DNA of 17,279 nt, taken from contig JABUUT010000006.1 of NCBI GenBank assembly GCA_021443045.1, positions 46,701 through 63,979 of the forward strand, written 5' to 3'. This DNA comes from Fibrobacteraceae bacterium (lineage in GTDB: Bacteria; Fibrobacterota; Fibrobacteria; Fibrobacterales; Fibrobacteraceae). Positions within the stretch are counted from its first letter, which is position 1; every line of letters begins with the position of its first letter. Positions 5,422 to 13,102 of the stretch are shown here, in pieces. The notes below the pieces were generated by a model. It was not told the DNA's origin. It saw nothing but the letters and a program-made list of their open reading frames with translations, and did no database searches. The position numbers and the translations under genes were made by a program.

Positions 5422-8400
5422 TCATTTTTTAGGCCTATTTGAAACCCAAACTTTTATTAAGCCCATATCTCGAGAAAGCCAATTCAGCAAATCCTGAGAA
5501 TACGAAACCTTTGTTTTGCGCAAAGTCAAGGCATGTTCGTAACCAGATTCTGTTTCCACATGGCACACAATTTCGCATGAACATTCTCCAGGAAAAGCTT
5601 CACGTTGGGCCATGCCTTCTTCCAACTTTGTCAAAAACTCATCGGTGAGCATGGCAGAATACAAATACACATGAACAAACTTAACCATGGATTCTCGAAC
5701 ACGATCCAATTGAATTACTTTGTCTACAAGAATCTGAACGGTTTCCCGGTCACGCTGCTGCTCAATGTCTCCTTGAACTAGAACACGGTCATCGGTGGCA
5801 ATGGTATCTCTAAATTCTTCCCATTTGTCTTTTTTGAAGAACATTTCCAGTTCCCCATGAAAATCTTGAATGGTGCAAGACCCCACGGTGTCACCACGTT
5901 TTGTTTCGATGGAGCGGGCCCGTGTAATAACGCCCCCCACGCAAACAGACCTTCCCACCCGTTGGGTAATATCAAAGTCGGCTAAGGTGCAGGTTGTAAA
6001 GCCCTGCAATTCTGGCCGGAATTCATCTAAGGGGTGGCCCGACAGAAACATGCCCAACACTTCACGTTCCTTGTTCAACATTTCCATGCAAGTCCACTCT
6101 TCGGCTTCTTCCAACACTTCTGCCGTATTGCTAATAACAGCAGGACCGCCTAAGTCAAAAAGACTAACCTGCCCCATTTCCTTGTCGGCCTGGGCATGCG
6201 AAGCCACTTCTAAAGCTCGGTCTACAGAGGCCATTAACACAGCGCGATTTCCTGGAAGTTCATCTAAAGCACCAGCCATAATAAGGCATTCCAACACCTT
6301 TTTAGAAAGTGGGGCATGGCGTTCACTGCCCTTAAATTGGCCCTGGTACTCAGCCAAACGTTTGCAGAATTCAAAAAGGGTTTTATACTTTCCGTTTCGA
6401 TTACGTTCCGCCACAATGTCTTCCACAATGCCAATCCCCACATTGCGAATGCCTGTCAAACCAAATAAAATTCGTCCCTTTGGGTCGGCCACAAAATCGC
6501 TCATGGATTCATTAATGTTGGGAGAAACCACCTTAATATCCATGCGTTTGCATTCTAGAATAATGGTAACGATGTCTTCTGTTTTTCCCATTTTTGAAGT
6601 CATGGAAGCGGCCATATATTCGGGGCCATAGTTGGCCTTAAGGTAAGCCGTTTGGTAAGCCACATAGGCGTATGCCGCAGCATGGCTTTTGTTAAAGGCG
6701 TATCCACAGAAGGGAAGCACCGCATCCCAAACTTTTTGAATCATGGCTCTGTCGTACCCCTTGGCCAAGCACTTTTCAAAAAATTCCGGTTCCAACTTGG
6801 CCATTTTTTCGGGCATTTTTTTTGCCATGATACGACGAATGTTATCGGCACCACCTAAGGAGTAGCCACCCAAAATTTGAGCCAGCTTCATCACCTGTTC
6901 CTGGTACACAATCACACCATAAGTTTCCATCAGAACCGACTCCAAATCGGGGTGGTAACAGTTAATCTCTTCCTGCCCCAACTTACAGCGGATAAATCGA
7001 GGAATCTGTTCCAAAGGCCCTGGGCGGTACAATGCGTTCATAGCAATCAAATCGCCAATACGGGAAGGTTTTAGTTCCCGCAGGTATTTTTGCATGCCCG
7101 GAGATTCAAACTGGAACACCGTGGTGGTCATACCCTTGCTCAAAAGGTCAAAGGTGGTTTTGTCGTCCAGAGGTATCTTGCTCATATCAAGCTTGATATT
7201 TCTGTTTTTATCTATCATCCGCACGGTGTCTTGAATGATGGACAAGTTAATGAGCCCAAGGAAGTCCATCTTGAGAAGCCCAATATCTTCGGCGTAATGC
7301 TTGTCGTACATCACCACCGGAGTGTCTTCGGCGGCAGCTCGGTAGAGGGGAGCCAAATTGTAAATGGGCGTAGGAGTAATAACCACACCACAAGCATGCA
7401 CGCCTGTTTGCCGAGGCAGGTCTTCCAATTTTTTGGCAATATCCCAAAGGTTTTTGTAGCTTTCGCGGCTGTTGATTAAGTTCTGCAAAGGTTCCGGGCT
7501 ATAGTCGGGAGCCACCGGATTTCCTTTTTTATCCTTACCAGTCCATGCATCATTCAAACTAAAAGTCACCACGCGCTGGGGGAAATTTGCAATAATAGCC
7601 TTGGCCTCGCTCACATGCATGCCCAACACACGAGCCACATCCGTAATAACGGCCTTTGACTTGAGCATACCGTATGTAATAATCTGGCCCACGCATTCCT
7701 TGCCATACTTATCAGTTACATACTGAATTACGCGGCCACGGTCTCGGTCGGCAATATCCGTATCAATATCGGGCATGGACACACGTTCCGGGTTCAAGAA
7801 ACGTTCAAAAAGCAAGTCAAACTTTAAGGGATCAATGTCGGTTATACCAATAATGTAAGTGACCAACGACCCCGCCGCAGAACCACGCCCTGGCCCCACA
7901 GGAATACCATTTTCGCGGGACCAGTTGATAAAGTCCCACACAATAAGCAAGTAGCCTGCCACATTCATGTTGCGGATACAGTTCAGTTCCTTGTACATAC
8001 GCTTGGCCACTTCCGTTTCGTGCTGGGGAAACTTAAAATCTTCATCGGGAAAACGCCATTTCAGCTTTCTGTTGCACAGATCAATAATGTAAATATCGGA
8101 GTCGGAGCCAGGTTTACACCAGCGATGCACCGCCTTATCCCAAGACTTGTTGTCTTCTTCGTCAAAAAATTCAGGAGCGCTCAAACGGTCAATTTCAGCC
8201 TTGTCCTCATCGCTTAGGCTATCAGCCTCCACACCCTTTTCAGCACAAAATTTTGCCGTAAGTTTCTTTTTTCTGTCTTTGACAATCCCCTTTAATTCCC
8301 GCTCACGAATCACAGGGTACTCCGCCTCGTATTCGGCCTTCATGTATGCTTTAATTTGTTTATACTCTTCAGATTCCAAAAATTCTTTCGGAATTTCAAA

Positions 8401-9285
8401 TCGAGGCCAAAAATCATCTCCAATACCTGTTTTCACCGTAAAGTTACAGCGGTCGGCAATTTTAACCGTATTCTCGATAGCTCCTGGAATGTGGCCAAAA
8501 AGTTCCACCATTTCTTTTTCGGAACGAAAGTAAAACTGGTCTGTAGGAAACCGCTTGTCGGTAAAATCGGCCAAGGTTTCTTTCATCGAAATGCAGCGCA
8601 ACACCTTGTGGGCCATGGCATCTTCTGGCTTAATGTAATGTACATCGGCCACAGCCACAATTTCGCGCCCCAGTTCCCCAGCCATTTGCACGTTATAGTC
8701 GTTCAGTTGCCGCTGCTGGGCAATGCCATTGTCACAAACCGAAAGGTAAAGATGGTCGTGGTCAAATATTTTATCCAGCTGCTCCATAAAATCGCGAGCC
8801 AGAGAGTGTCGGCCCGAAACCACATTTTGCCCATACTTGCTAAAGTAGTCACCCGCAATGGCAATAATACCTTCCTTAAATTGGCTTACCGTTTCTAATG
8901 GAACCGAAGGTATTTCGGCCCACCGTTCCCCATCTTCGTAACGGTAACTGACAATACGCAAAAGATTGTAATAACCCTTTTCATTTTCAACAAGAAGGGT
9001 TAAGCGCTCGTAAGACGAGGGGTCTTTTACTGTTGCACTAGACGAGTCGATATAAACATGGCAGCCATAAATGGTTTTTACAGGAGGAAGCCCCGCCTCT
9101 TTCCGCTTTTTATTTTGATCTTTGCCTCGAGTTTGAATTTCAAGAATGCCGAACATGGCTCCATGGTCTGTAAGGGCTACAGCAGGAGCATTATCATCGG
9201 CAGCAGCTTTTAAAATGCCATTGAGACGGGCAGACGATTGGAGAACAGAAAATTCAGAGTGGGTTTGCAGATGTACGAAAGCCAT
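5422..9285 (-). CDS. dnaE: DNA polymerase III subunit alpha
   Basis: The 1287-residue protein is the replicative polymerase. Order: PHP domain (about 1-275), a charged insert (about 310-394), the catalytic palm and fingers (GPGRGSAAGS near 463, PDIDTDI near 505 with the two catalytic Asp), the LPRQTGVHACGVVI segment, a helix-hairpin-helix region with GIRNVG, and an OB-fold (VCVGGVITRARSIETKRG). It is longer than the 1160 residues of E. coli DnaE, largely because of the insert. In the PHP domain the usual HLHxH is HLQTH (Gln7) and the usual GCE is GCH (His76), so metal binding there is probably lost or changed. I chose ATG 9285 (MAFVHLQTHSEFS) because homology begins there; an ATG 18 bases upstream has no family match. 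A weak AGG precedes the start. lpxB follows 31 bases downstream. Confidence 0.97.
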   Translation of the reverse strand: MAFVHLQTHSEFSVLQSSARLNGILKAAADDNAPAVALTDHGAMFGILEIQTRGKDQNKKRKEAGLPPVKTIYGCHVYIDSSSATVKDPSSYERLTLLVENEKGYYNLLRIVSYRYEDGERWAEIPSVPLETVSQFKEGIIAIAGDYFSKYGQNVVSGRHSLARDFMEQLDKIFDHDHLYLSVCDNGIAQQRQLNDYNVQMAGELGREIVAVADVHYIKPEDAMAHKVLRCISMKETLADFTDKRFPTDQFYFRSEKEMVELFGHIPGAIENTVKIADRCNFTVKTGIGDDFWPRFEIPKEFLESEEYKQIKAYMKAEYEAEYPVIRERELKGIVKDRKKKLTAKFCAEKGVEADSLSDEDKAEIDRLSAPEFFDEEDNKSWDKAVHRWCKPGSDSDIYIIDLCNRKLKWRFPDEDFKFPQHETEVAKRMYKELNCIRNMNVAGYLLIVWDFINWSRENGIPVGPGRGSAAGSLVTYIIGITDIDPLKFDLLFERFLNPERVSMPDIDTDIADRDRGRVIQYVTDKYGKECVGQIITYGMLKSKAVITDVARVLGMHVSEAKAIIANFPQRVVTFSLNDAWTGKDKKGNPVAPDYSPEPLQNLINSRESYKNLWDIAKKLEDLPRQTGVHACGVVITPTPIYNLAPLYRAAAEDTPVVMYDKHYAEDIGLLKMDFLGLINLSIIQDTVRMIDKNRNIKLDMSKIPLDDKTTFDLLSKGMTTTVFQFESPGMQKYLRELKPSRIGDLIAMNALYRPGPLEQIPRFIRCKLGQEEINCYHPDLESVLMETYGVIVYQEQVMKLAQILGGYSLGGADNIRRIMAKKMPEKMAKLEPEFFEKCLAKGYDRAMIQKVWDAVLPFCGYAFNKSHAAAYAYVAYQTAYLKANYGPEYMAASMTSKMGKTEDIVTIILECKRMDIKVVSPNINESMSDFVADPKGRILFGLTGIRNVGIGIVEDIVAERNRNGKYKTLFEFCKRLAEYQGQFKGSERHAPLSKKVLECLIMAGALDELPGNRAVLMASVDRALEVASHAQADKEMGQVSLFDLGGPAVISNTAEVLEEAEEWTCMEMLNKEREVLGMFLSGHPLDEFRPELQGFTTCTLADFDITQRVGRSVCVGGVITRARSIETKRGDTVGSCTIQDFHGELEMFFKKDKWEEFRDTIATDDRVLVQGDIEQQRDRETVQILVDKVIQLDRVRESMVKFVHVYLYSAMLTDEFLTKLEEGMAQREAFPGECSCEIVCHVETESGYEHALTLRKTKVSYSQDLLNWLSRDMGLIKVWVSNRPKK

Positions 9286-9316
9286 AAAAAACCTGATTAA
9301 CAAAAAAGATACTATA

Positions 9317-9347
9317 CAAATGTATACACTTTATTTTTTTTTGTCAA
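9317..9347 (-). promoter_or_regulatory. Predicted dnaE promoter with overlapping palindrome
   Basis: On the minus strand TTGACA (9347-9342) is followed after 17 bases by TACATT (9324-9319). Read as the FCB type, this is TTG-N20-TACATTTG (TAnnTTTG). The predicted start is near 9312, giving a leader of about 27 bases. The inverted repeat TATACA-AA-TGTATA (9313-9326) overlaps the -10 region and could be an operator. Confidence 0.6.
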
Positions 9348-9421
9348 TGCAAGCAATTTAAAAAACCAGCCAAAATCAAATGCAACAAACCTAACGCCCC
9401 AAAACCCTTTTGTAAATATTG

Positions 9422-9427
9422 TATCTT
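9422..9427 (+). promoter_or_regulatory. Predicted -10 element of the gmd operon
   Basis: TATCTT predicts +1 at 9434, one base before the gmd ATG at 9435. There is no purine-rich ribosome site upstream of the ATG, so the transcript would be nearly leaderless. No upstream TTTG at the right distance is visible. Confidence 0.4.
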
Positions 9428-9434
9428 TTTTGTT

Positions 9435-10454
9435 ATGAAAAAAGCACTTATTACCGGAATTACAGGCCAAGACGGCTCCTACCTTGCAGAACTGCTCCTC
9501 TCCAAAGACTATGAAGTTTATGGTCTTGTTCGTCGCAAAAGCAAACTGGATTTTAACAATGCCGAACACCTTAAAGACAAGGTTCACTTTGTTTTTGGCG
9601 ACATGACAGACCAGGCATCTCTGCTGAGAGCCTTAGAAATTTCTAACGCCGAAGAAGTATACAATTTGGCGGCACAATCCTTTGTAACAACCTCTTGGGA
9701 AACGCCCCTCTCTACAGCCGACATCAATGCCATCGGCGTTACCAACATGCTTGAAGCCATTCGCTGGGTAAAACCCTCCATTCGCTTTTACCAAGCATCC
9801 ACCAGTGAAATGTTCGGCAAGGTGCAAAGTGTTCCTCAAAACGAGAACACCCCATTCTACCCAAGAAGCCCCTACGGTGTATCCAAACTTTATGGTCATT
9901 GGATTTCAAAGAACTACCGTGAAAGTTACGGCATGTTCACCTGCTCTGGCATATTGTTCAACCACGAATCGGAGCGTCGGGGTGCCGAATTTGTAACCCG
10001 TAAAATAACCATTGCCGTTGCTAAAATAAAGGCCGGCTTGCAAGATGTTTTGGAACTAGGAAACTTGGATGCCGCCCGGGACTGGGGCCACTCCGAAGAC
10101 TACGTTAGGGCCATGTACTTAATGCTCCAGCAAAGCACTGCCGACGATTATGTTATTGCCACTGGTGAAAACCACTCCGTTCGAGAATTTGTAACCCTAG
10201 CCTTTAAAGCCGCCGGTATGCAAATCCAGTGGCATGAATCTGGAGTTAAAGAGTACGCCACCCTAGAGGGAACAAACAAAGTTGTGGTTCGAGTGAACCC
10301 ACAATTCTTTAGGCCCGCCGAAGTAGATGCCCTTATTGGAGACGCCTCCAAAGCCAAAGAAAAATTAGGCTGGGAATGTAAGGTAAGCTACGCCGAATTA
10401 ATTCGGCGCATGGTTACAAACGACATGAAGCTTCTTGAAGAAGGTAAAATTTAA
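9435..10454 (+). CDS. gmd: GDP-mannose 4,6-dehydratase
   Basis: Gmd converts GDP-D-mannose to GDP-4-keto-6-deoxy-D-mannose, the branch point to GDP-fucose, GDP-rhamnose and related sugars. The 339-residue protein is a short-chain dehydrogenase of the extended type. Its NADP-binding motif is GITGQDG (8-14), STSEMFGKV carries the catalytic Ser/Thr-Glu region, and YGVSK (Tyr147, Lys151) is the active-site pair. LFNHESERRG and the NPQFFRPAEVD segment are typical of Gmd. It is the first gene of a three-gene operon. Its stop shares one base with the start of rmd, so the product is probably handed straight to that reductase. The start codon is adjacent to the predicted transcription start and no Shine-Dalgarno is present. 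Confidence 0.97.
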   Translation: MKKALITGITGQDGSYLAELLLSKDYEVYGLVRRKSKLDFNNAEHLKDKVHFVFGDMTDQASLLRALEISNAEEVYNLAAQSFVTTSWETPLSTADINAIGVTNMLEAIRWVKPSIRFYQASTSEMFGKVQSVPQNENTPFYPRSPYGVSKLYGHWISKNYRESYGMFTCSGILFNHESERRGAEFVTRKITIAVAKIKAGLQDVLELGNLDAARDWGHSEDYVRAMYLMLQQSTADDYVIATGENHSVREFVTLAFKAAGMQIQWHESGVKEYATLEGTNKVVVRVNPQFFRPAEVDALIGDASKAKEKLGWECKVSYAELIRRMVTNDMKLLEEGKI

Positions 10455-11362
10455 TGAAGCGAACCCTTGTAATTGGGGCCAACGGTTTTGTTGGAAACTA
10501 TCTAGTTAAAGAACTGGAAAGTAACGGGCATGAAGTTTTTGCCGCCACATACCCAGAGGTGGACCTCTTAAAACCAGAAACCATTACTCTGGCGGTACAA
10601 AAAAGCAACCCTGATTTTGTAGTTAATTTAGCAGCAATCAGCTCGGTAGGAGCCTCTTGGCAAAACCCCAAAGCCACCATGGAGGTAAATGTTAACGGCA
10701 CCTTAAACTTGCTCGATACTTTACGCCAACAAAACGCCACAGCAAAAGTGCTCCTCATAGGCTCTGCTGAAGAATACGCTCCAAAACAGGAGCCCCTAAA
10801 AGAAACCGATGCCCTAAACGCCAGCAACCCCTACGGCATTTCAAAAATAGCCCAAGAAAATTTTGCATTCCTCTATCGAAAAAAATACGGCATCGACATT
10901 GTATGCACACGCTCTTTTAACCACATTGGAATAGGTCAAACCCAGCAATTTGTAATTCCCAGTTTTTGCAACCAAGTCGCAAAACTAGACAACCAATTGG
11001 GCGGCACACAAAAAACGGGTAAAATATTTGTTGGCAACCTAGAAGTGTACAGAGATTTTTCCGATGTGAGGGATGTGGTAAAAGTTTATAGGATGTTACT
11101 TGAGAAAGACACAAAAAAGGATGATGAGTTTATTTATAATGTAGGCTCAGGAAAAGCGTATAAATTATCTGAATTGTTAGACTACATCATTTCTCTCGCT
11201 TCTGTAAAAATTGAAACTTGCATTGACCCACAAAAAATGCGCCCCGCAGACAATCCATTTCTTTGTGCCGACAACTCCAAAATAAAAAGTTTTTGGCCCA
11301 ACACCGACATTAAACAAACCATTAAGGAATTGTTTCAACATTTTAAGGCTGAACCTATATGA
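10454..11362 (+). CDS. rmd: GDP-4-keto-6-deoxy-D-mannose reductase (GDP-D-rhamnose synthesis)
   Basis: This 302-residue extended short-chain dehydrogenase reduces the Gmd product at C4, probably to GDP-D-rhamnose. It has GANGFVG (8-14) for the dinucleotide, GSAEEY for the catalytic Ser region, and YGISK (Tyr127, Lys131). RSFNHIGIGQ with QFVIPSF, and VGNLEVYRDFSDVRDVV, are characteristic of the Rmd group rather than of GDP-fucose synthase (Fcl), which differs around the active site. The start ATG overlaps the gmd stop by one base (TAATG), which suggests translational coupling. The gene ends in ATGA with the start of the next gene. GDP-6-deoxy-D-talose synthesis is a less likely alternative. 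Confidence 0.88.
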   Translation: MKRTLVIGANGFVGNYLVKELESNGHEVFAATYPEVDLLKPETITLAVQKSNPDFVVNLAAISSVGASWQNPKATMEVNVNGTLNLLDTLRQQNATAKVLLIGSAEEYAPKQEPLKETDALNASNPYGISKIAQENFAFLYRKKYGIDIVCTRSFNHIGIGQTQQFVIPSFCNQVAKLDNQLGGTQKTGKIFVGNLEVYRDFSDVRDVVKVYRMLLEKDTKKDDEFIYNVGSGKAYKLSELLDYIISLASVKIETCIDPQKMRPADNPFLCADNSKIKSFWPNTDIKQTIKELFQHFKAEPI

Positions 11363-12447
11363 AACTAGCAATTGATGCCAGAATGGTAAAGAGATCAGGC
11401 ATTGGAACCTGTATTGGATGGTGGCTCAAACAGGTGGGCTACCAAATTGTGATGGGCGTTCCAGAAGAAGTTGTAGAATTTTTGCCAAACCCCAACGACA
11501 CCACCATTATTCCCTTTATTTCGCCCATTTATGGATATAAGGAACAACTCAAGTTTCCTTACAAAGCACTCTACAAAGAAAAGCCCGACGTGCTTCACAT
11601 TCCCCATTGCAACATTCCTCTGTTCTACCGGGGTAAAATGATTGTAACCATACACGACCTTACACACTTAATTTATCCAGAATTTTTACCTATGAAGTTG
11701 GTTCATTGGTACTTTAAGTTTATTTTTTGGTTTGTGTGCAAAAGGGCCAACAAAATTATTACCGACACCCAGAATACAAAACAAGACTTGCTGAATTTTT
11801 TTAAGATAAAAGAAAACAAGATTGAAGTGGTGCCCTTAGGAGTTGGAAGAGAGTTTGTTAAAAAAACAAGGGAAGAAGTGGACTACCTTTACCAAAAGTA
11901 TTCCATACCTCGGGACAAAAAACTTTTACTCTATGTAGGAAACCTTTTACCCCACAAAAACCTTTCTACGCTACTTAAAGCCTTTTCTCAAATGGAAGGC
12001 AAAGAAAACTGCCGGTTGATTTTGGTAGGCAAAGCCTTTGACGGCAGAACACAAAATATTAATGAAGATGAATTGGGCATTAAAAATTTGACCATTCACG
12101 CCGGAATGGTGAGCCAGGAAGACTTGGTAAACTTTTACAACCTAGCCGACCTTTTTGTGCTACCCTCGCTGTACGAAGGATTTGGGCTTCCCATTTTGGA
12201 AGCCTTTGCCTGTGGCACACCCGTGGCCTGCTCCAATGTAAGTTCCATGCCCGAAGTGGGTGGCGACATCGCATTTTACTTTGACCCCGAAAACCCTTAC
12301 GACATGGCCAAAACCTTAGAAAAAGCCCTAGATAAAAAAATGCCCCACGACGATGCAATGTCGTCATGGGTAAGTCGCTTTACCTGGGAAAAAACAAGCC
12401 AGCGAATTAAAGAGGTTGCACTAGAAATCCATACTGGAAAGGAATAA
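11359..12447 (+). CDS. Glycosyltransferase family 4-like protein
   Basis: The 362-residue protein has the GT-B fold of group 1 transferases, which move a nucleotide-activated sugar to a glycan or lipid acceptor at the inner face of the membrane. Seen are DARMVKRSGIGT at the N-terminus, TIHDLTHLIYPEF, VVPLGV, LLYVGNLLPHKNLSTLLKAF, and the EX7E motif EGFGLPILE (Glu273, Glu281) that contacts the donor. The start overlaps the rmd stop by 4 bases (ATGA), so it belongs to the same operon. A GDP-linked sugar, perhaps the D-rhamnose made by its neighbours, is the likely donor, but the sequence does not prove this. The N-terminal region after GIGT looks slightly shortened compared with relatives. The 3' end overlaps the facing methyltransferase gene by 41 bases. 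Confidence 0.92.
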   Translation: MKLAIDARMVKRSGIGTCIGWWLKQVGYQIVMGVPEEVVEFLPNPNDTTIIPFISPIYGYKEQLKFPYKALYKEKPDVLHIPHCNIPLFYRGKMIVTIHDLTHLIYPEFLPMKLVHWYFKFIFWFVCKRANKIITDTQNTKQDLLNFFKIKENKIEVVPLGVGREFVKKTREEVDYLYQKYSIPRDKKLLLYVGNLLPHKNLSTLLKAFSQMEGKENCRLILVGKAFDGRTQNINEDELGIKNLTIHAGMVSQEDLVNFYNLADLFVLPSLYEGFGLPILEAFACGTPVACSNVSSMPEVGGDIAFYFDPENPYDMAKTLEKALDKKMPHDDAMSSWVSRFTWEKTSQRIKEVALEIHTGKE

Positions 12448-13027
12448 AGTTGGAATGGCTCAGCAGCTTTGGCATAAAGGAAAGTTGCTTGCGAATGCCC
12501 ACCATCTTGATAACTTTTAGGTTACTTTCTTTGGCAAACCGAATAAAACTTTTTTTGGTCCAAAAAGTTTTATGGTTAATGTCTAGAACACCCATACCCG
12601 TTTCGCCCTTATCAAAGTTGATGTAGCGAAAATCCCGGGTAATGAGAATCTGTAAAATATTTTCTATGCCCAAAAAATTGGGAATGGATACAAGAATGTG
12701 CCCCCCTGGGTTCAGGTGATTCTTGGCAAACTCCAAAAAATCCCTAGGGTCATTCACATGTTCCAAAACATCACACATAACCACCAAGTCAAATTTTTTT
12801 TCGTCCTTGTAGTCTTCATAAAAAACATGATGGTATTCATTAAATCCACCAGGCACCTTGTCAATGGTTTTCTTGTCGGTTCTTGGCTCTGGTTCCAAGG
12901 CCACTTTATAAGCATCCCTCGGGTAAATCTCATAGTTCAAGCCATCTCCAGCGCCAATTTCCAAAATGCTCCTGGCATCTTGGGGAATAAGGCTTTGAAC
13001 ATCATATCGAACTCGATTTTTATACAT
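12407..13027 (-). CDS. Class I SAM-dependent methyltransferase
   Basis: The 206-residue protein carries the SAM-binding motif ILEIGAGDG (21-29), an acidic residue after the second strand (EPEP), and LVVMCDVLEHVNDP (81-94), which corresponds to motifs II/III of the Methyltransf_11/23 type. HLNPGGHILVSIPN closes the Rossmann core. Such enzymes beside glycosyltransferases usually methylate sugars of surface glycans; here a rhamnose hydroxyl is a reasonable guess. A TATATT -10-like element lies upstream, with a leader of about 22 bases and a weak AGG before the ATG. It is transcribed toward the gmd-rmd operon and its last 41 bases overlap the glycosyltransferase gene on the other strand, with no terminator seen. 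Confidence 0.88.
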   Translation of the reverse strand: MYKNRVRYDVQSLIPQDARSILEIGAGDGLNYEIYPRDAYKVALEPEPRTDKKTIDKVPGGFNEYHHVFYEDYKDEKKFDLVVMCDVLEHVNDPRDFLEFAKNHLNPGGHILVSIPNFLGIENILQILITRDFRYINFDKGETGMGVLDINHKTFWTKKSFIRFAKESNLKVIKMVGIRKQLSFMPKLLSHSNFIPFQYGFLVQPL

Positions 13028-13052
13028 ACAAACCTGCTATTTGCAATTTTCT

Positions 13053-13061
13053 CAAAATATA
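13053..13061 (-). promoter_or_regulatory. Predicted -10 element of the methyltransferase gene
   Basis: TATATTTTG on the minus strand is close to TAnnTTTG. ATGACA lies 16 bases upstream of it as a possible -35. The predicted start is near 13049, 22 bases before the ATG at 13027. Confidence 0.45.
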
Positions 13062-13095
13062 CCTTTTATTAAAAGTTTGTCATTTCTTTTTTTTC

Positions 13096-13102
13096 TATTT
13101 TG
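13096..13102 (+). promoter_or_regulatory. Predicted -10 element of the membrane protein gene
   Basis: TATTTTG lies immediately before the ATG at 13103. Taken as a -10, TATTTT (13096-13101) puts +1 at 13108, one base before a second in-frame ATG (13109). This favours that second ATG as the start of a leaderless message. Confidence 0.4.

Larger units (their letters stand above)
9298..9435. repeat. 15-bp perfect inverted repeat flanking the dnaE-gmd intergenic region
   Basis: TAACAAAAAAGATAC (9298-9312) and its exact reverse complement GTATCTTTTTTGTTA (9421-9435) face each other across 108 bases. The right copy directly precedes and touches the gmd start codon and contains its TATCTT -10-like element. 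The left copy lies in the dnaE leader in the same orientation relative to dnaE. Confidence 0.7.

Noticed and set aside
5870..6631. 253-codon open frame antisense to dnaE
   Set aside because: The opposite strand encodes well-conserved DnaE. The antisense product is Ser/Arg-rich without domains, as expected for a shadow frame.
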